From JAGPUQ01 sp049325095 (lineage in GTDB: Bacteria > Pseudomonadota > Gammaproteobacteria > Pseudomonadales > Porticoccaceae), in contig JBMOPO010000041.1 of NCBI GenBank assembly GCA_049325095.1, positions 1 through 64,000 on the forward strand: a stretch of 64,000 nucleotides of DNA. The letters run 5' to 3'. Position numbers and translations under genes: made by a program. Of this stretch, positions 53,295 through 62,299 are shown piece after piece. The notes beneath the pieces are model-generated. The model ran no database searches, had not been told where the DNA came from, and saw only the letters and a list, made by a program, of their open reading frames with translations. Positions within the stretch are counted from its first letter, which is position 1. Every line of letters begins with the position of its first letter.

Positions 53295-54584
53295 TTACCC
53301 GCGCGCCGCCAGCGGGACGATGGAACGCCGTCGCTCGCCGGTGTAGAGCTGGCGCGGGCGGCCGATCTTGTAGCTGTTGCTGATCATCTCGTTCCAGTGG
53401 GCGATCCAGCCCACGGTGCGTCCGGTGGCGAAGATCACGGTGAACATCTCGGTGGGGATGCCGATCGCCTTCATGATGATGCCGGAGTAGAAATCCACGT
53501 TGGGGTAGAGCTTCTTGTCGACGAAGTAGTCGTCCTCCAGGGCGATCTGCTCCAGTTTCTTGGCGATCTTCAGCAGTGGATCGTCGCCGACGCCGAGTTC
53601 CGCGAGGACGTCGTCGCAGGCCTGCTTCATGACCTTGGCGCGCGGGTCGAAATTCTTGTAGACGCGGTGGCCAAAGCCCATCAGCCGGAAGGGATCGTTC
53701 TTGTCCTTGGCGCGGCGGACGAATTCGCCGATGCGCCGCTCGTCGCCGATTTCGGCGAGCATCTCCAGCACCGCCTGATTGGCCCCGCCGTGGGAGGGTC
53801 CCCAGAGCGCGGCGATGCCGGCGGCGATGCAGGAGAATGGATTGGCGCCGGAGGACCCGGCCAGCCGCACCGTGGAGGTGGATGCGTTCTGCTCGTGATC
53901 GGCATGGAGCAGGAACAGCAGGTCCATGGCCCTGGCCAGCACCGGGCTCACCGGCCGGTCCTCGCAGGGGGTGCCGAACATCATGTTGAGAAAGTTCTCC
54001 GCGTACCTGAGGTCGTTGCGCGGATACATGTAGGGCTGGCCGATGTAATGCTTGTAGCACATCGCCGCCAGGGTGGGCATCTTGGCGATCAGCCGGTGGG
54101 CGGTGATCATCCGGTGCTGGGGGTCGGTGATGTCGAGCGAGTCGTGGTAGAAGGAGGACAGCGCCCCGACTACCCCGCACATCATCGCCATGGGGTGGGC
54201 GTCGTAGCGAAATCCGGACAGAAACTGCTCCACCGAGCGATTCACCATGGTATGGGTGGTGATGATGTTCTCGAACTCGGCGCGCTGCGAGGCAGTGGGC
54301 AGCTCGCCGTGCAGCAGCAGGTAGCAGGTCTCCAGGTAATCCGACTTTTCCGCCAGCTCCTCGATCGGATAGCCGCGATGCAGCAGGATTCCCTGGTCGC
54401 CGTCGATATAGGTGATCTTGGATTCGCAGGAGGCGGTCGCGGTAAAGCCCGGATCGAAGGAAAAATAGTCGTGCTGGCCCAGCGCGCCGATGTCGATCAC
54501 GCTCTGCCCGAGCGTGCCGGCGCGGATCGGCAATTCGATGGGCGGCTGTCCCGGGATCGTGAGAATCGCTTTGGGATCGGTCAT
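53295..54584 (-). CDS. gltA: Citrate synthase
   Basis: The 429-residue type II (hexameric) citrate synthase makes citrate from oxaloacetate and acetyl-CoA. The catalytic His and neighbours are in ALWGPSHGGANQAVLEMLAE and LMGFGHRVYKNFDPRAKVMK, with the substrate Arg in the latter. The N-terminal domain with AILTIPGQPPIELPI is typical of the type controlled by NADH in gram-negative bacteria. The ATG at 54584 is preferred to a TTG at 54599 because GGAG lies 10 bases before it. Divergent from sdhC. Confidence 0.95.
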   Translation of the reverse strand: MTDPKAILTIPGQPPIELPIRAGTLGQSVIDIGALGQHDYFSFDPGFTATASCESKITYIDGDQGILLHRGYPIEELAEKSDYLETCYLLLHGELPTASQRAEFENIITTHTMVNRSVEQFLSGFRYDAHPMAMMCGVVGALSSFYHDSLDITDPQHRMITAHRLIAKMPTLAAMCYKHYIGQPYMYPRNDLRYAENFLNMMFGTPCEDRPVSPVLARAMDLLFLLHADHEQNASTSTVRLAGSSGANPFSCIAAGIAALWGPSHGGANQAVLEMLAEIGDERRIGEFVRRAKDKNDPFRLMGFGHRVYKNFDPRAKVMKQACDDVLAELGVGDDPLLKIAKKLEQIALEDDYFVDKKLYPNVDFYSGIIMKAIGIPTEMFTVIFATGRTVGWIAHWNEMISNSYKIGRPRQLYTGERRRSIVPLAARG

Positions 54585-54657
54585 CGGTGTCGTCTCCAAT
54601 CAACGGCCGGGACGGCGGAGCGTGGCGGCTGGGAAATTGCTTTACGGGAGGCAGCGC

Positions 54658-54687
54658 AGCCTAGCGCCGCGGCTGCGGCATTGTCAA
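54658..54687 (-). promoter_or_regulatory. Probable gltA promoter
   Basis: On the minus strand a perfect -35 TTGACA (54687-54682) is followed, 18 bases on, by TAGGCT (54663-54658) as a weak -10. Confidence 0.45.
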
Positions 54688-54704
54688 TTTGGCTCCGGCG
54701 CGCG

Positions 54705-54734
54705 TTGTAATTGGCGAACCGTTGTTTCTATAAT
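54705..54734 (+). promoter_or_regulatory. Promoter of sdhCDAB-suc operon
   Basis: TTGTAA (54705-54710) and a perfect TATAAT (54729-54734) are spaced by 18 bases. It lies 17 bases beyond the divergent gltA -35 box, so the two promoters are back to back and could share a regulator. Confidence 0.65.
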
Positions 54735-54846
54735 CCGGCGCCGTCGGGTGGCTTCCAAGGCGCAATGGCGCGCATTGCGCGATCGCGTGCGCCCGGCTTC
54801 GGGCACCTCTCCCCCCATCCCCTATTCAGCCCAAGGCAATGCAGCC

Positions 54847-55224
54847 GTGAACGACAAGAGACCCGTGAACCTGGATATCGGCACCATGCGCCTGCCGATC
54901 ACCGCTTATGTTTCCATCCTGCACCGCGTTTCCGGAGTGGTCCTGCTCGGGTTGGCCGGGCTTGCGCTGTGGATGCTCGACGCCAGCCTGAGATCCGAAG
55001 CCGACTTTGCGGCGCTTCGGGAAATCCTTGGCAGCGGCTGGTTCAGGTTCGTGCTCTGGGCGCTGCTCGCTGCCTTGGCCTACCATCTGGTGGCGGGCGT
55101 GCGCCACCTGATCATGGACCTGGGCATCGGCGAAAGCCTGCGCGGCGGGGTGCTCGGCGCCCGCCTGGTCTTGGCGGTCACCGCCTCGCTGGTGATCCTG
55201 ACGGGAGTCTGGCTATGGCGGTGA
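54847..55224 (+). CDS. sdhC: Succinate dehydrogenase cytochrome b556 subunit
   Basis: The 125-residue membrane anchor has three helices. The quinone-site Ser and Arg lie in AYVSILHRVSGVVLLGLAG and the haem His in YHLVAGVRHLIMDLGIGE. It starts at GTG 54847 (VNDKRPVNLDIGTMRLPITA); the open frame further upstream is not protein-like. Its stop overlaps the sdhD start by 10 bases. Confidence 0.93.
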   Translation: MNDKRPVNLDIGTMRLPITAYVSILHRVSGVVLLGLAGLALWMLDASLRSEADFAALREILGSGWFRFVLWALLAALAYHLVAGVRHLIMDLGIGESLRGGVLGARLVLAVTASLVILTGVWLWR

Positions 55225-55586
55225 AACCGGTAACCACGTTCGGCCGCAGCGGCCTGTCGGATTGGCTGATCCAACGGGTCAGCGCAGTGGTGATCGCGAT
55301 CTACGTGCTGGTCATGACCGGCTATCTGGTGGCGCACCCGGAGCTGAGCTATGCGCAGTGGGCAGGGCTGCATCAGCAGTTCGGGGTGCGCCTGCTGACG
55401 CTGCTGACCGTGCTCGCCATCGCCGCCCACGCCTGGATCGGCATCTGGGCGGTGCTCACCGATTACGTGACCGTGCGGCTACTGGGGCCGATCGCCACCC
55501 CGCTGCGGTTGGCGGCGGAATTGGGCGCCATCGCGCTGATTCTGGCCTACGTGGTGTGGGCGATCGACATTCTCTGGGGAGTCTGA
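55215..55586 (+). CDS. sdhD: Succinate dehydrogenase membrane anchor subunit
   Basis: The 123-residue subunit has three membrane helices. The start region TFGRSGLSDWLIQRVSAVVI and the haem His in AAHAWIGIWAVLTDYVTVRL match SdhD. With SdhC it holds the catalytic SdhAB dimer to the membrane and binds quinone. It precedes sdhA by 4 bases. Confidence 0.93.
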   Translation: MAVKPVTTFGRSGLSDWLIQRVSAVVIAIYVLVMTGYLVAHPELSYAQWAGLHQQFGVRLLTLLTVLAIAAHAWIGIWAVLTDYVTVRLLGPIATPLRLAAELGAIALILAYVVWAIDILWGV

Positions 55587-55590
55587 GGCG

Positions 55591-57360
55591 ATGGCGCGAG
55601 TACACACAATTTCCTTCGACGCCGTGATCGTCGGCGGCGGCGGCGCCGGCCTGCGCGCCGCGCTGCAACTCGCCCAGTCCGGTTACCGGACCGCAGTGAT
55701 CTCCAAGGTCTTCCCGACCCGTTCGCACACGGTCTCCGCCCAGGGCGGCATCACCTGCGCCATCGCCAGCGCCGATCCGGCCGACCAGTGGCAGTGGCAC
55801 ATGTACGACACCGTCAAGGGGTCGGACTACATCGGCGATCAGGACGCCATCGAATACATGTGCTCGGTGGGCCCCGAGGCCGTATTCGAGCTCGAACACA
55901 TGGGGTTGCCCTTTTCGCGGACGGAGGAGGGGCGCATCTACCAGCGCCCGTTCGGCGGGCAGTCGAAGAATTTCGGCGAGGGCGGCCAGGCGGCGCGGAC
56001 CTGCGCGGCGGCAGATCGCACCGGGCATGCCCTGCTCCATACCCTGTACCAGAACAACCTCAAGAACCGCACCGTCTTTCTCAATGAATGGTTCGCCGTC
56101 GATCTGGTCAAGAACCAGGACGGCGCGGTGGTGGGCGTGATCGCAATCAATATCGAGACCGGCGAAGTGGTGCACGTGAAATGCCGGGCCACCGTGTTCG
56201 CCACCGGCGGTGCCGGCCGCATCTACGCCTCCACCACCAACGCACACATCAACACCGGGGACGGAGTCGCCATGGCGCTGCGCGCGGGGTTTCCGGTGCA
56301 GGACATCGAAATGTGGCAGTTCCACCCCACCGGGATCGCCGGCGCCGGGGTGCTGGTCACCGAGGGCTGCCGGGGCGAGGGCGGCTACCTGATCAACCGG
56401 GACGGCGAGCGGTTCATGGAGCGCTACGCGCCCAACGCCAAGGATCTCGCCGGCCGGGACGTGGTGGCGCGCTCCATGATCCTGGAGATCATCGCCGGCC
56501 GCGGCTGCGGCCCGGACGGCGACCATGTGCTGTTGAAGCTCGATCATCTGGGCGAGGAGGTGTTGCACAGCCGCCTGCCCGGGATCTGCGAGCTGTCCAA
56601 GACCTTCGCCCACGCCGATCCGGTCCACGAGCCGATTCCCGTGGTCCCCACCTGTCATTACATGATGGGCGGCATACCGACCAACGTCCACGGCCAGGCC
56701 CTGACCCGTGGGCCCGACGGCGGGGATCGCATTGTGCCCGGGCTCTATGCCTGCGGCGAGGTCGCCTGCGTGTCGGTGCACGGCGCCAACCGGCTGGGCG
56801 GCAATTCGCTGCTCGACCTGGTGGTCTTCGGGCGGGCGTCGGGGCTGTTCATCGAGCGCGCCCTGCGCGAGGGCATCGAAGCGCGGGAAGCGGCCGAGGA
56901 GGACGTCGAAGCGGCCATGACCCGCCTGCGGCGCCTGGAGACCAGCGACGGCGAACGCACCGCGGATCTGCGCCGCGAACTGCAAACCGTGATGCAGAAT
57001 CACTTCGGCGTGTTCCGCCGCGGCGACTACATGCGCGAGGGCGTGGAAAAGCTCCGTCACCTGCGCGCGCGAATCGCGAACGTCCGCCTGGAGGATCACA
57101 GCCAGGCATTCAACACCGCGCGCATCGAGGCCCTGGAACTGCAGAACCTGCTGGAGGTTGCCGAGGCGACCGCGATCGCCGCCGAGGCCCGCGAGGAGAG
57201 CCGCGGGGCCCATGCCCGCGAGGACTTCCCGGACCGCGACGACGACCACTGGTTGTGCCATTCGCTGTATCTGCCGGAGACGCGCGAGGTCGCCAAACGC
57301 GCCGTCAATTTCGCGCCCCGCACGCGCCCGGCGTTCGCGCCCAAGGCGCGCACTTACTGA
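55591..57360 (+). CDS. sdhA: Succinate dehydrogenase flavoprotein subunit
   Basis: The 589-residue subunit oxidises succinate to fumarate. The FAD-binding start is DAVIVGGGGAGLRAALQLAQ, and His46 in FPTRSHTVSAQGGITCAIAS is the residue that covalently holds FAD. The substrate and catalytic region includes EMWQFHPTGIAGAGVLVTEG, VVPTCHYMMGGIPTN and ANRLGGNSLLDLVVFGR. It follows sdhD and precedes sdhB by 13 bases in the normal order. Confidence 0.96.
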   Translation: MARVHTISFDAVIVGGGGAGLRAALQLAQSGYRTAVISKVFPTRSHTVSAQGGITCAIASADPADQWQWHMYDTVKGSDYIGDQDAIEYMCSVGPEAVFELEHMGLPFSRTEEGRIYQRPFGGQSKNFGEGGQAARTCAAADRTGHALLHTLYQNNLKNRTVFLNEWFAVDLVKNQDGAVVGVIAINIETGEVVHVKCRATVFATGGAGRIYASTTNAHINTGDGVAMALRAGFPVQDIEMWQFHPTGIAGAGVLVTEGCRGEGGYLINRDGERFMERYAPNAKDLAGRDVVARSMILEIIAGRGCGPDGDHVLLKLDHLGEEVLHSRLPGICELSKTFAHADPVHEPIPVVPTCHYMMGGIPTNVHGQALTRGPDGGDRIVPGLYACGEVACVSVHGANRLGGNSLLDLVVFGRASGLFIERALREGIEAREAAEEDVEAAMTRLRRLETSDGERTADLRRELQTVMQNHFGVFRRGDYMREGVEKLRHLRARIANVRLEDHSQAFNTARIEALELQNLLEVAEATAIAAEAREESRGAHAREDFPDRDDDHWLCHSLYLPETREVAKRAVNFAPRTRPAFAPKARTY

Positions 57361-57373
57361 GGGTTCCTCCGCC

Positions 57374-58078
57374 ATGCTGAAAGTGAGCGTCTATCGTTAC
57401 AACCCCGATACCGACAGCGCCCCCCGAATGCAGGATTATCAGGTGGATACCGGCGGCAAGGACCTGATGGTGCTGGACGTCATGGAGCTGCTCAAGGCCC
57501 AGGACCCGACGCTGACCTTTCGCCGTTCCTGTCGCGAGGGGGTGTGCGGCTCCGACGGGGTGAACATCAACGGCAAAAACGGGCTGGCCTGCATCACCCC
57601 GCTGTCTGAATGCGTCCGGAACGACCGCCTGGTACTGCGGCCGCTGCCCGGGTTGCCGGTGATCCGGGACCTGGTCATCGACATGAGCCAGTTCTATGCC
57701 CAGTACGAAAAGATCCGGCCCTGGCTGATCAACGACCAGCCGGCGCCCGCCATCGAGCGCCTGCAGTCGCCGGCGGATCGCGCCAAGCTCGATGGGCTCT
57801 ACGAGTGCATCCTCTGCGCCTGCTGTTCCACCGCCTGCCCCTCGTTTTGGTGGAACCCGGACAAGTTCATCGGCCCGGCCGGGCTGCTGCAGGCCTACCG
57901 CTTCCTGGCCGACAGCCGGGACACGGCCACCGAGGAGCGCCTCGCGGAACTCGACGATCCGTTCAGCGTGTTTCGCTGCCACGGGATCCAGAACTGCGTC
58001 GCGGTCTGTCCCAAGGAGCTCAACCCGACCCGCGCGATCGGGCACATCCGCACCATGCTGCTGCGCAGCGGCACCTGA
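57374..58078 (+). CDS. sdhB: Succinate dehydrogenase iron-sulfur subunit
   Basis: The 234-residue subunit carries three clusters. [2Fe-2S] ligands are in RRSCREGVCGSDGVNINGKN and GLAC; the [4Fe-4S] and [3Fe-4S] ligands are in CILCACCSTACPSFWWNPDK and CHGIQNCVAVCPKELNPTRA. The ATG at 57374 gives the usual start MLKVSVYRYNPDTD; the longer upstream frame is sdhA shadow. It passes electrons to the quinone at SdhCD. A 90-base gap follows before sucA. Confidence 0.96.
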   Translation: MLKVSVYRYNPDTDSAPRMQDYQVDTGGKDLMVLDVMELLKAQDPTLTFRRSCREGVCGSDGVNINGKNGLACITPLSECVRNDRLVLRPLPGLPVIRDLVIDMSQFYAQYEKIRPWLINDQPAPAIERLQSPADRAKLDGLYECILCACCSTACPSFWWNPDKFIGPAGLLQAYRFLADSRDTATEERLAELDDPFSVFRCHGIQNCVAVCPKELNPTRAIGHIRTMLLRSGT

Positions 58079-58168
58079 TGGCGCCGCGGAGCCGACTCCG
58101 GGATGCGCGCGGAGGCTGTTAGACTGGCCGCGCGGCCGGCGGCTGATCGCTGATCGAGGTGATGTCCG

Positions 58169-61006
58169 ATGTCAGAGAGTGTGATCGAGCGGTTGCGGCG
58201 CACCTCCCACCTCTCGGGAGGCAACGCCGCCTATGTCGAGGGGTTGTACGAGGCCTATCTGCACGATCCCAACGCGGTATCCGAACAGTGGCGGTCCTAT
58301 TTCGACGCCCTGCCGCCGCTGGCCGGTGTGGTCGGGCCGGATATTTCCCACGACACCGTGCGGGCGCACTTCGAGCTGCTCGGCCGGCGCCAGGCGCGGC
58401 CGGTGCCGGCGCCGGGTTCCGGCGGCATCAACGTCGAACACGAGCGCAAGCAGGTCCGGGTCCTGGAGCTCATCAGCTCCTATCGTGAACGCGGGCACCA
58501 GAAGGCGCGGCTCGACCCGCTGGGGTTGATGGAGCGCGACCAGGTGCCGGATCTGGAGCTGGGGTTTCACGGCCTGACGCCGGCCGATCTCGACACCACC
58601 TTCCAGACCGGCGCGCTGTACATCGGCAAGGAGGAGGCTACGCTGCGGGAGATCATCGAGGCCCTGGAAGCCACCTACTGCGGCACCCTGGGCCCCGAGT
58701 TCATGCACATCACCTCGCTGGAAGAGAAGCAGTGGCTGCAGCAGCGCTTCGAGCGCCAGCGTTCGCGGCCGCGCTACGAGCCGGAACTGCGGATCACCAT
58801 CCTCGGCCGGCTGACCGCCGCCGAGGGCCTGGAGAAGCACCTGGATTCCAAGTATCCCGGTACCAAGCGGTTCGGACTGGAGGGCAGCGAATCCCTGATT
58901 CCGGCCATCGACGCCCTCATCTATCGGGCCGGCGAATACGGCGCCAAGGAAATCGTCATGGGCATGGCCCACCGCGGCCGCCTCAACGTGCTGGTCAATG
59001 TGCTCGGCAAGAACCCGGCCGAGCTGTTCGAGGAATTCGAGGGCAAGAAGGCGATCCACACCTCCGGGGACGTCAAGTACCACCAGGGCTTTTCGTCGAA
59101 CGTCATGACCCCCGGTGGCGAGGTCCATCTGGCGCTCAGTTTCAACCCCTCGCACCTGGAGATCGTGTCCCCGGTGGTCGAGGGTTCCACCCGGGCGCGA
59201 CAGGACCGGCGCGGCGATGCCCAGGGGCGCAAGGTGGTACCGATCCTGCTCCACGGCGACGCGGCCTTTGCCGGCCAGGGCGTGGTCATGGAGACCTTTC
59301 AGCTGTCCCAGACCCGCGCCTTCAGGACCGGCGGCACCGTCCACATCGTGGTCAACAACCAGGTCGGCTTCACCACCAGTCGCCGCGAGGACGTGCGCTC
59401 CACGGAGTATTGCACCGACATTGCCAAGATGGTCCAGGCACCGATCTTCCACGTCAACGCCGACGACCCGGATGCCGTGCTGTTCGCCGCGCTGGTGGCG
59501 ATGGACTACCGCTACCAGTTCCGCAAGGACGTGGTGATCGATCTCGTCTGCTATCGGCGCCGCGGCCACAACGAGACCGACGAGCCCTCGGCCACCCAGC
59601 CGCTCATGTACGAGCGGATCCGCAACCACAAGACCACCCGCACCCTGTTCGCCGAGACCCTGATTGCCGAGGGCATCCTCACCGAGCAGCAGTCGCAGCA
59701 GATGCTTGACGCCTATCGCGACAGTCTCGACCGCGGCGAGTACGTGGCCTACAACCTGGTGTCTTCGCCGGATACCGCGCTGTTCGTCGACTGGGCTCCC
59801 TATCTGGGCCACGACTGGACCACACCGGCGGATACCGGGTTCGATCTGCAGAAGCTGCAGGAGCTCGCCCACCGGATCTGCCACATCCCCGAAGGCATCG
59901 TGTTGCAGCGCCAAGTGGAAAAAATCTACGACGACCGCCGCAAGATGGCGGGGGGCGCCCTGCCGCTCAACTGGGGCATGGCGGAACTCCTGGCCTATGC
60001 CACGCTGCTGGAGCAGGGCTATCAGGTACGGTTGACCGGCCAGGACACTGGTCGCGGCACCTTTTCCCACCGCCACGCGGTGGTGGTCAACCAGCGGGAC
60101 GGCTCCACCTATCTGCCATTGCAGCACCTGCGCGACGGCCAGCCCCGCTGCGACATCCACGATTCCATTCTCTCCGAGGAGGCGGTGCTCGGCTTCGAGT
60201 ACGGGTATTCCACCGCGACGCCCAATGCCCTGGTGATCTGGGAGGCCCAGTTCGGCGACTTCGCCAATGGCGCCCAGGTGGTGATCGACCAGTTCATCGC
60301 CGCCGGCGAACACAAGTGGGGTCGGGTGAGCGGGTTGACCCTGCTGCTGCCCCACGGTTACGAGGGCCAGGGGCCGGAGCACTCGTCGGCGCGCCTGGAG
60401 CGCTTTCTGCAGTTGTGCGCCGAGGGCAACATGCAGGTGTGCAATCCCACCACTCCCGCGCAGCTGTTCCATATGCTGCGCCGGCAGGCGATCCGCCCGT
60501 TGCGCCGGCCGCTGGTGGTGATGAGTCCGAAGTGGATTCTGCGCCATCGGCTGGCCACCTCGTCGCTGGAGGATCTGGCGCACGGCGCCTTCGCGACCGT
60601 GATCGCCGATCATCTGCAGGACGCCGGGCGCGTGCGCCGGGTGATCCTGTGTTCCGGCAAGGTGTACTACCACCTGTACGAAGAGCGCGAGAAGCGGGGG
60701 CTGGACCAAGTTGCACTGGTGCGCATCGAGCAGCTCTATCCCTTCGACGAGGCCAAGCTGGAGGAAGTGCTGCGCCAGTACCGGCACTGCCGGGACGTGC
60801 TCTGGTGCCAAGAGGAGCCGATGAACCAGGGGGTCTGGTACAACCTGCAGCACCACATGCGCGCGGTGCTGGGGCGGATCGACGACCGGATCTACCTGCG
60901 TTACGTGGGGCGCGACGCATCGGCCTCTCCGGCCACCGGCTATCTCTCCACCCATCTCGAAGAACAGCAGCGGTTCATCGATCAGGCGCTCGACATATCG
61001 CCCTAA
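58169..61006 (+). CDS. sucA: 2-oxoglutarate dehydrogenase E1 component
   Basis: The 945-residue thiamine-diphosphate enzyme decarboxylates 2-oxoglutarate. The N-terminus reads SESVIERLRRTSHLSGGNAA, with the E2-binding region ending near DPLGLMERDQ. The catalytic body includes GMAHRGRLNVLVNVLGKNPA and LHGDAAFAGQGVVMETFQLS, then the thiamine-binding NNQVGFTTSRR and later RRGHNETDEPSATQPLMYER. The size matches the E. coli enzyme (933). The ATG follows a GAGGTGA ribosome-binding site. Its partner genes sucB and lpdA follow directly. Confidence 0.96.
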   Translation: MSESVIERLRRTSHLSGGNAAYVEGLYEAYLHDPNAVSEQWRSYFDALPPLAGVVGPDISHDTVRAHFELLGRRQARPVPAPGSGGINVEHERKQVRVLELISSYRERGHQKARLDPLGLMERDQVPDLELGFHGLTPADLDTTFQTGALYIGKEEATLREIIEALEATYCGTLGPEFMHITSLEEKQWLQQRFERQRSRPRYEPELRITILGRLTAAEGLEKHLDSKYPGTKRFGLEGSESLIPAIDALIYRAGEYGAKEIVMGMAHRGRLNVLVNVLGKNPAELFEEFEGKKAIHTSGDVKYHQGFSSNVMTPGGEVHLALSFNPSHLEIVSPVVEGSTRARQDRRGDAQGRKVVPILLHGDAAFAGQGVVMETFQLSQTRAFRTGGTVHIVVNNQVGFTTSRREDVRSTEYCTDIAKMVQAPIFHVNADDPDAVLFAALVAMDYRYQFRKDVVIDLVCYRRRGHNETDEPSATQPLMYERIRNHKTTRTLFAETLIAEGILTEQQSQQMLDAYRDSLDRGEYVAYNLVSSPDTALFVDWAPYLGHDWTTPADTGFDLQKLQELAHRICHIPEGIVLQRQVEKIYDDRRKMAGGALPLNWGMAELLAYATLLEQGYQVRLTGQDTGRGTFSHRHAVVVNQRDGSTYLPLQHLRDGQPRCDIHDSILSEEAVLGFEYGYSTATPNALVIWEAQFGDFANGAQVVIDQFIAAGEHKWGRVSGLTLLLPHGYEGQGPEHSSARLERFLQLCAEGNMQVCNPTTPAQLFHMLRRQAIRPLRRPLVVMSPKWILRHRLATSSLEDLAHGAFATVIADHLQDAGRVRRVILCSGKVYYHLYEEREKRGLDQVALVRIEQLYPFDEAKLEEVLRQYRHCRDVLWCQEEPMNQGVWYNLQHHMRAVLGRIDDRIYLRYVGRDASASPATGYLSTHLEEQQRFIDQALDISP

Positions 61007-61036
61007 CGGGCCTTCAGGGGCAAGGAAAATCCGCAG

Positions 61037-62281
61037 ATGACCATCGACATCGTCACTCCCACATTTCCCGAGTCCATTCAGGAGGGCACGGTCGCCAAGT
61101 GGCACAAGCGGCCCGGAGATCCGGTCGCGCGCGACGAGGTGCTGGTCGATGTCGAGACCGACAAGGTGGTGATTGAGGTGGTGGCGCCGGCAGACGGCAG
61201 CCTGTTGGAAATCCTCCAGCCCGAGCAGGCGATCGTCCACACCGGTGATCTGCTGGCCCGGTTCGCCGAAGGCGCTGGCGCGAGGGCGGGGGCCCGGGCG
61301 CCGGCCGAGGAGACGCCGGTCGCGCCGCGGGAGCCGGCCGGCCCCGCTGCAGCTACCGGCACCGGGGGCTTCGCCAGCCCCGCGGCGCGCAAGCTCGCGC
61401 AAGAGCGCGGCCTGGACCTGGCCCGGATCGCCGGCAGCGGCCGCGACGGCCGCATCACCAAGGAGGACGTCGTCAACTATCGCCCGCCCCAGGAGCCGCC
61501 GCCGGCCCGTCCCGCGGCGGTTCCGGCGACCCCGCCGGCGCCCGGGGCAGAGCCTGGGGTTCCGGCTGTCGTCGGCGAGCGCCTGGAGCGGCGGGTGCCC
61601 ATGAGCCGGATGCGGGCGCGCATCGCCGAGCGCCTGCTCGAGGTCACCCGGACCACCGCCATGTTGACCACCTTCAACGAGGTGGACATGCATCGCGTGA
61701 TGGACGTGCGCACCCAGTACAAGGACGAATTCGCCCGGGTCCACAACGGCGTGCGGCTCGGGTTCATGAGCTTTTTCGTCAAGGCCGCCGTGGAGGCGCT
61801 GAAGCGCTTTCCCCAGGTCAACGCCTCGATCGACGGCAACGACATCATCTACCACGCCTATCAGGACATCGGTGTCGCGGTGTCCACCGATCGCGGCCTG
61901 GTGGTGCCGGTGCTGCGCGATGCCGACCACCTCAGCATGGCCGAGATCGAGAGCAAGATCGCCGATTTCGGCGAGCGCGCGCGCACCGGCAAGCTGACCA
62001 TCGAGGAGATGACCGGCGGCACCTTCACCATCACCAACGGCGGGGTGTTCGGCTCCCTGCTGTCGACGCCGATCCTCAATCCGCCGCAGGCGGCGATCCT
62101 GGGCATGCACGCCATCAAGGAGCGCCCGGTGGCGGAGAACGGCGCGATCGTCGTTCGCCCCATGATGTATCTGGCGCTGTCGTACGATCATCGCCTGATC
62201 GACGGGCGCGACGCGGTGCGGTTTCTGGTGGCGATCAAGGAGATGATCGAATATCCCGCCAAGATTCTGCTGCAAATCTGA
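61037..62281 (+). CDS. sucB: 2-oxoglutarate dehydrogenase E2 (dihydrolipoyl succinyltransferase)
   Basis: The 414-residue protein has one lipoyl domain with Lys43 in VLVDVETDKVVIEVVAPADG. An Ala/Pro-rich linker follows, then an E1/E3-binding domain (ASPAARKLAQERGLDLARIA) and the catalytic domain with LSYDHRLIDGRDAVRFLVAI. The Pro-rich linkers at about residues 85-115 and 150-180 let the domains swing. It forms the core of the complex with SucA and Lpd. Confidence 0.96.
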   Translation: MTIDIVTPTFPESIQEGTVAKWHKRPGDPVARDEVLVDVETDKVVIEVVAPADGSLLEILQPEQAIVHTGDLLARFAEGAGARAGARAPAEETPVAPREPAGPAAATGTGGFASPAARKLAQERGLDLARIAGSGRDGRITKEDVVNYRPPQEPPPARPAAVPATPPAPGAEPGVPAVVGERLERRVPMSRMRARIAERLLEVTRTTAMLTTFNEVDMHRVMDVRTQYKDEFARVHNGVRLGFMSFFVKAAVEALKRFPQVNASIDGNDIIYHAYQDIGVAVSTDRGLVVPVLRDADHLSMAEIESKIADFGERARTGKLTIEEMTGGTFTITNGGVFGSLLSTPILNPPQAAILGMHAIKERPVAENGAIVVRPMMYLALSYDHRLIDGRDAVRFLVAIKEMIEYPAKILLQI

Positions 62282-62299
62282 CCATCACCGGACCGGGTT

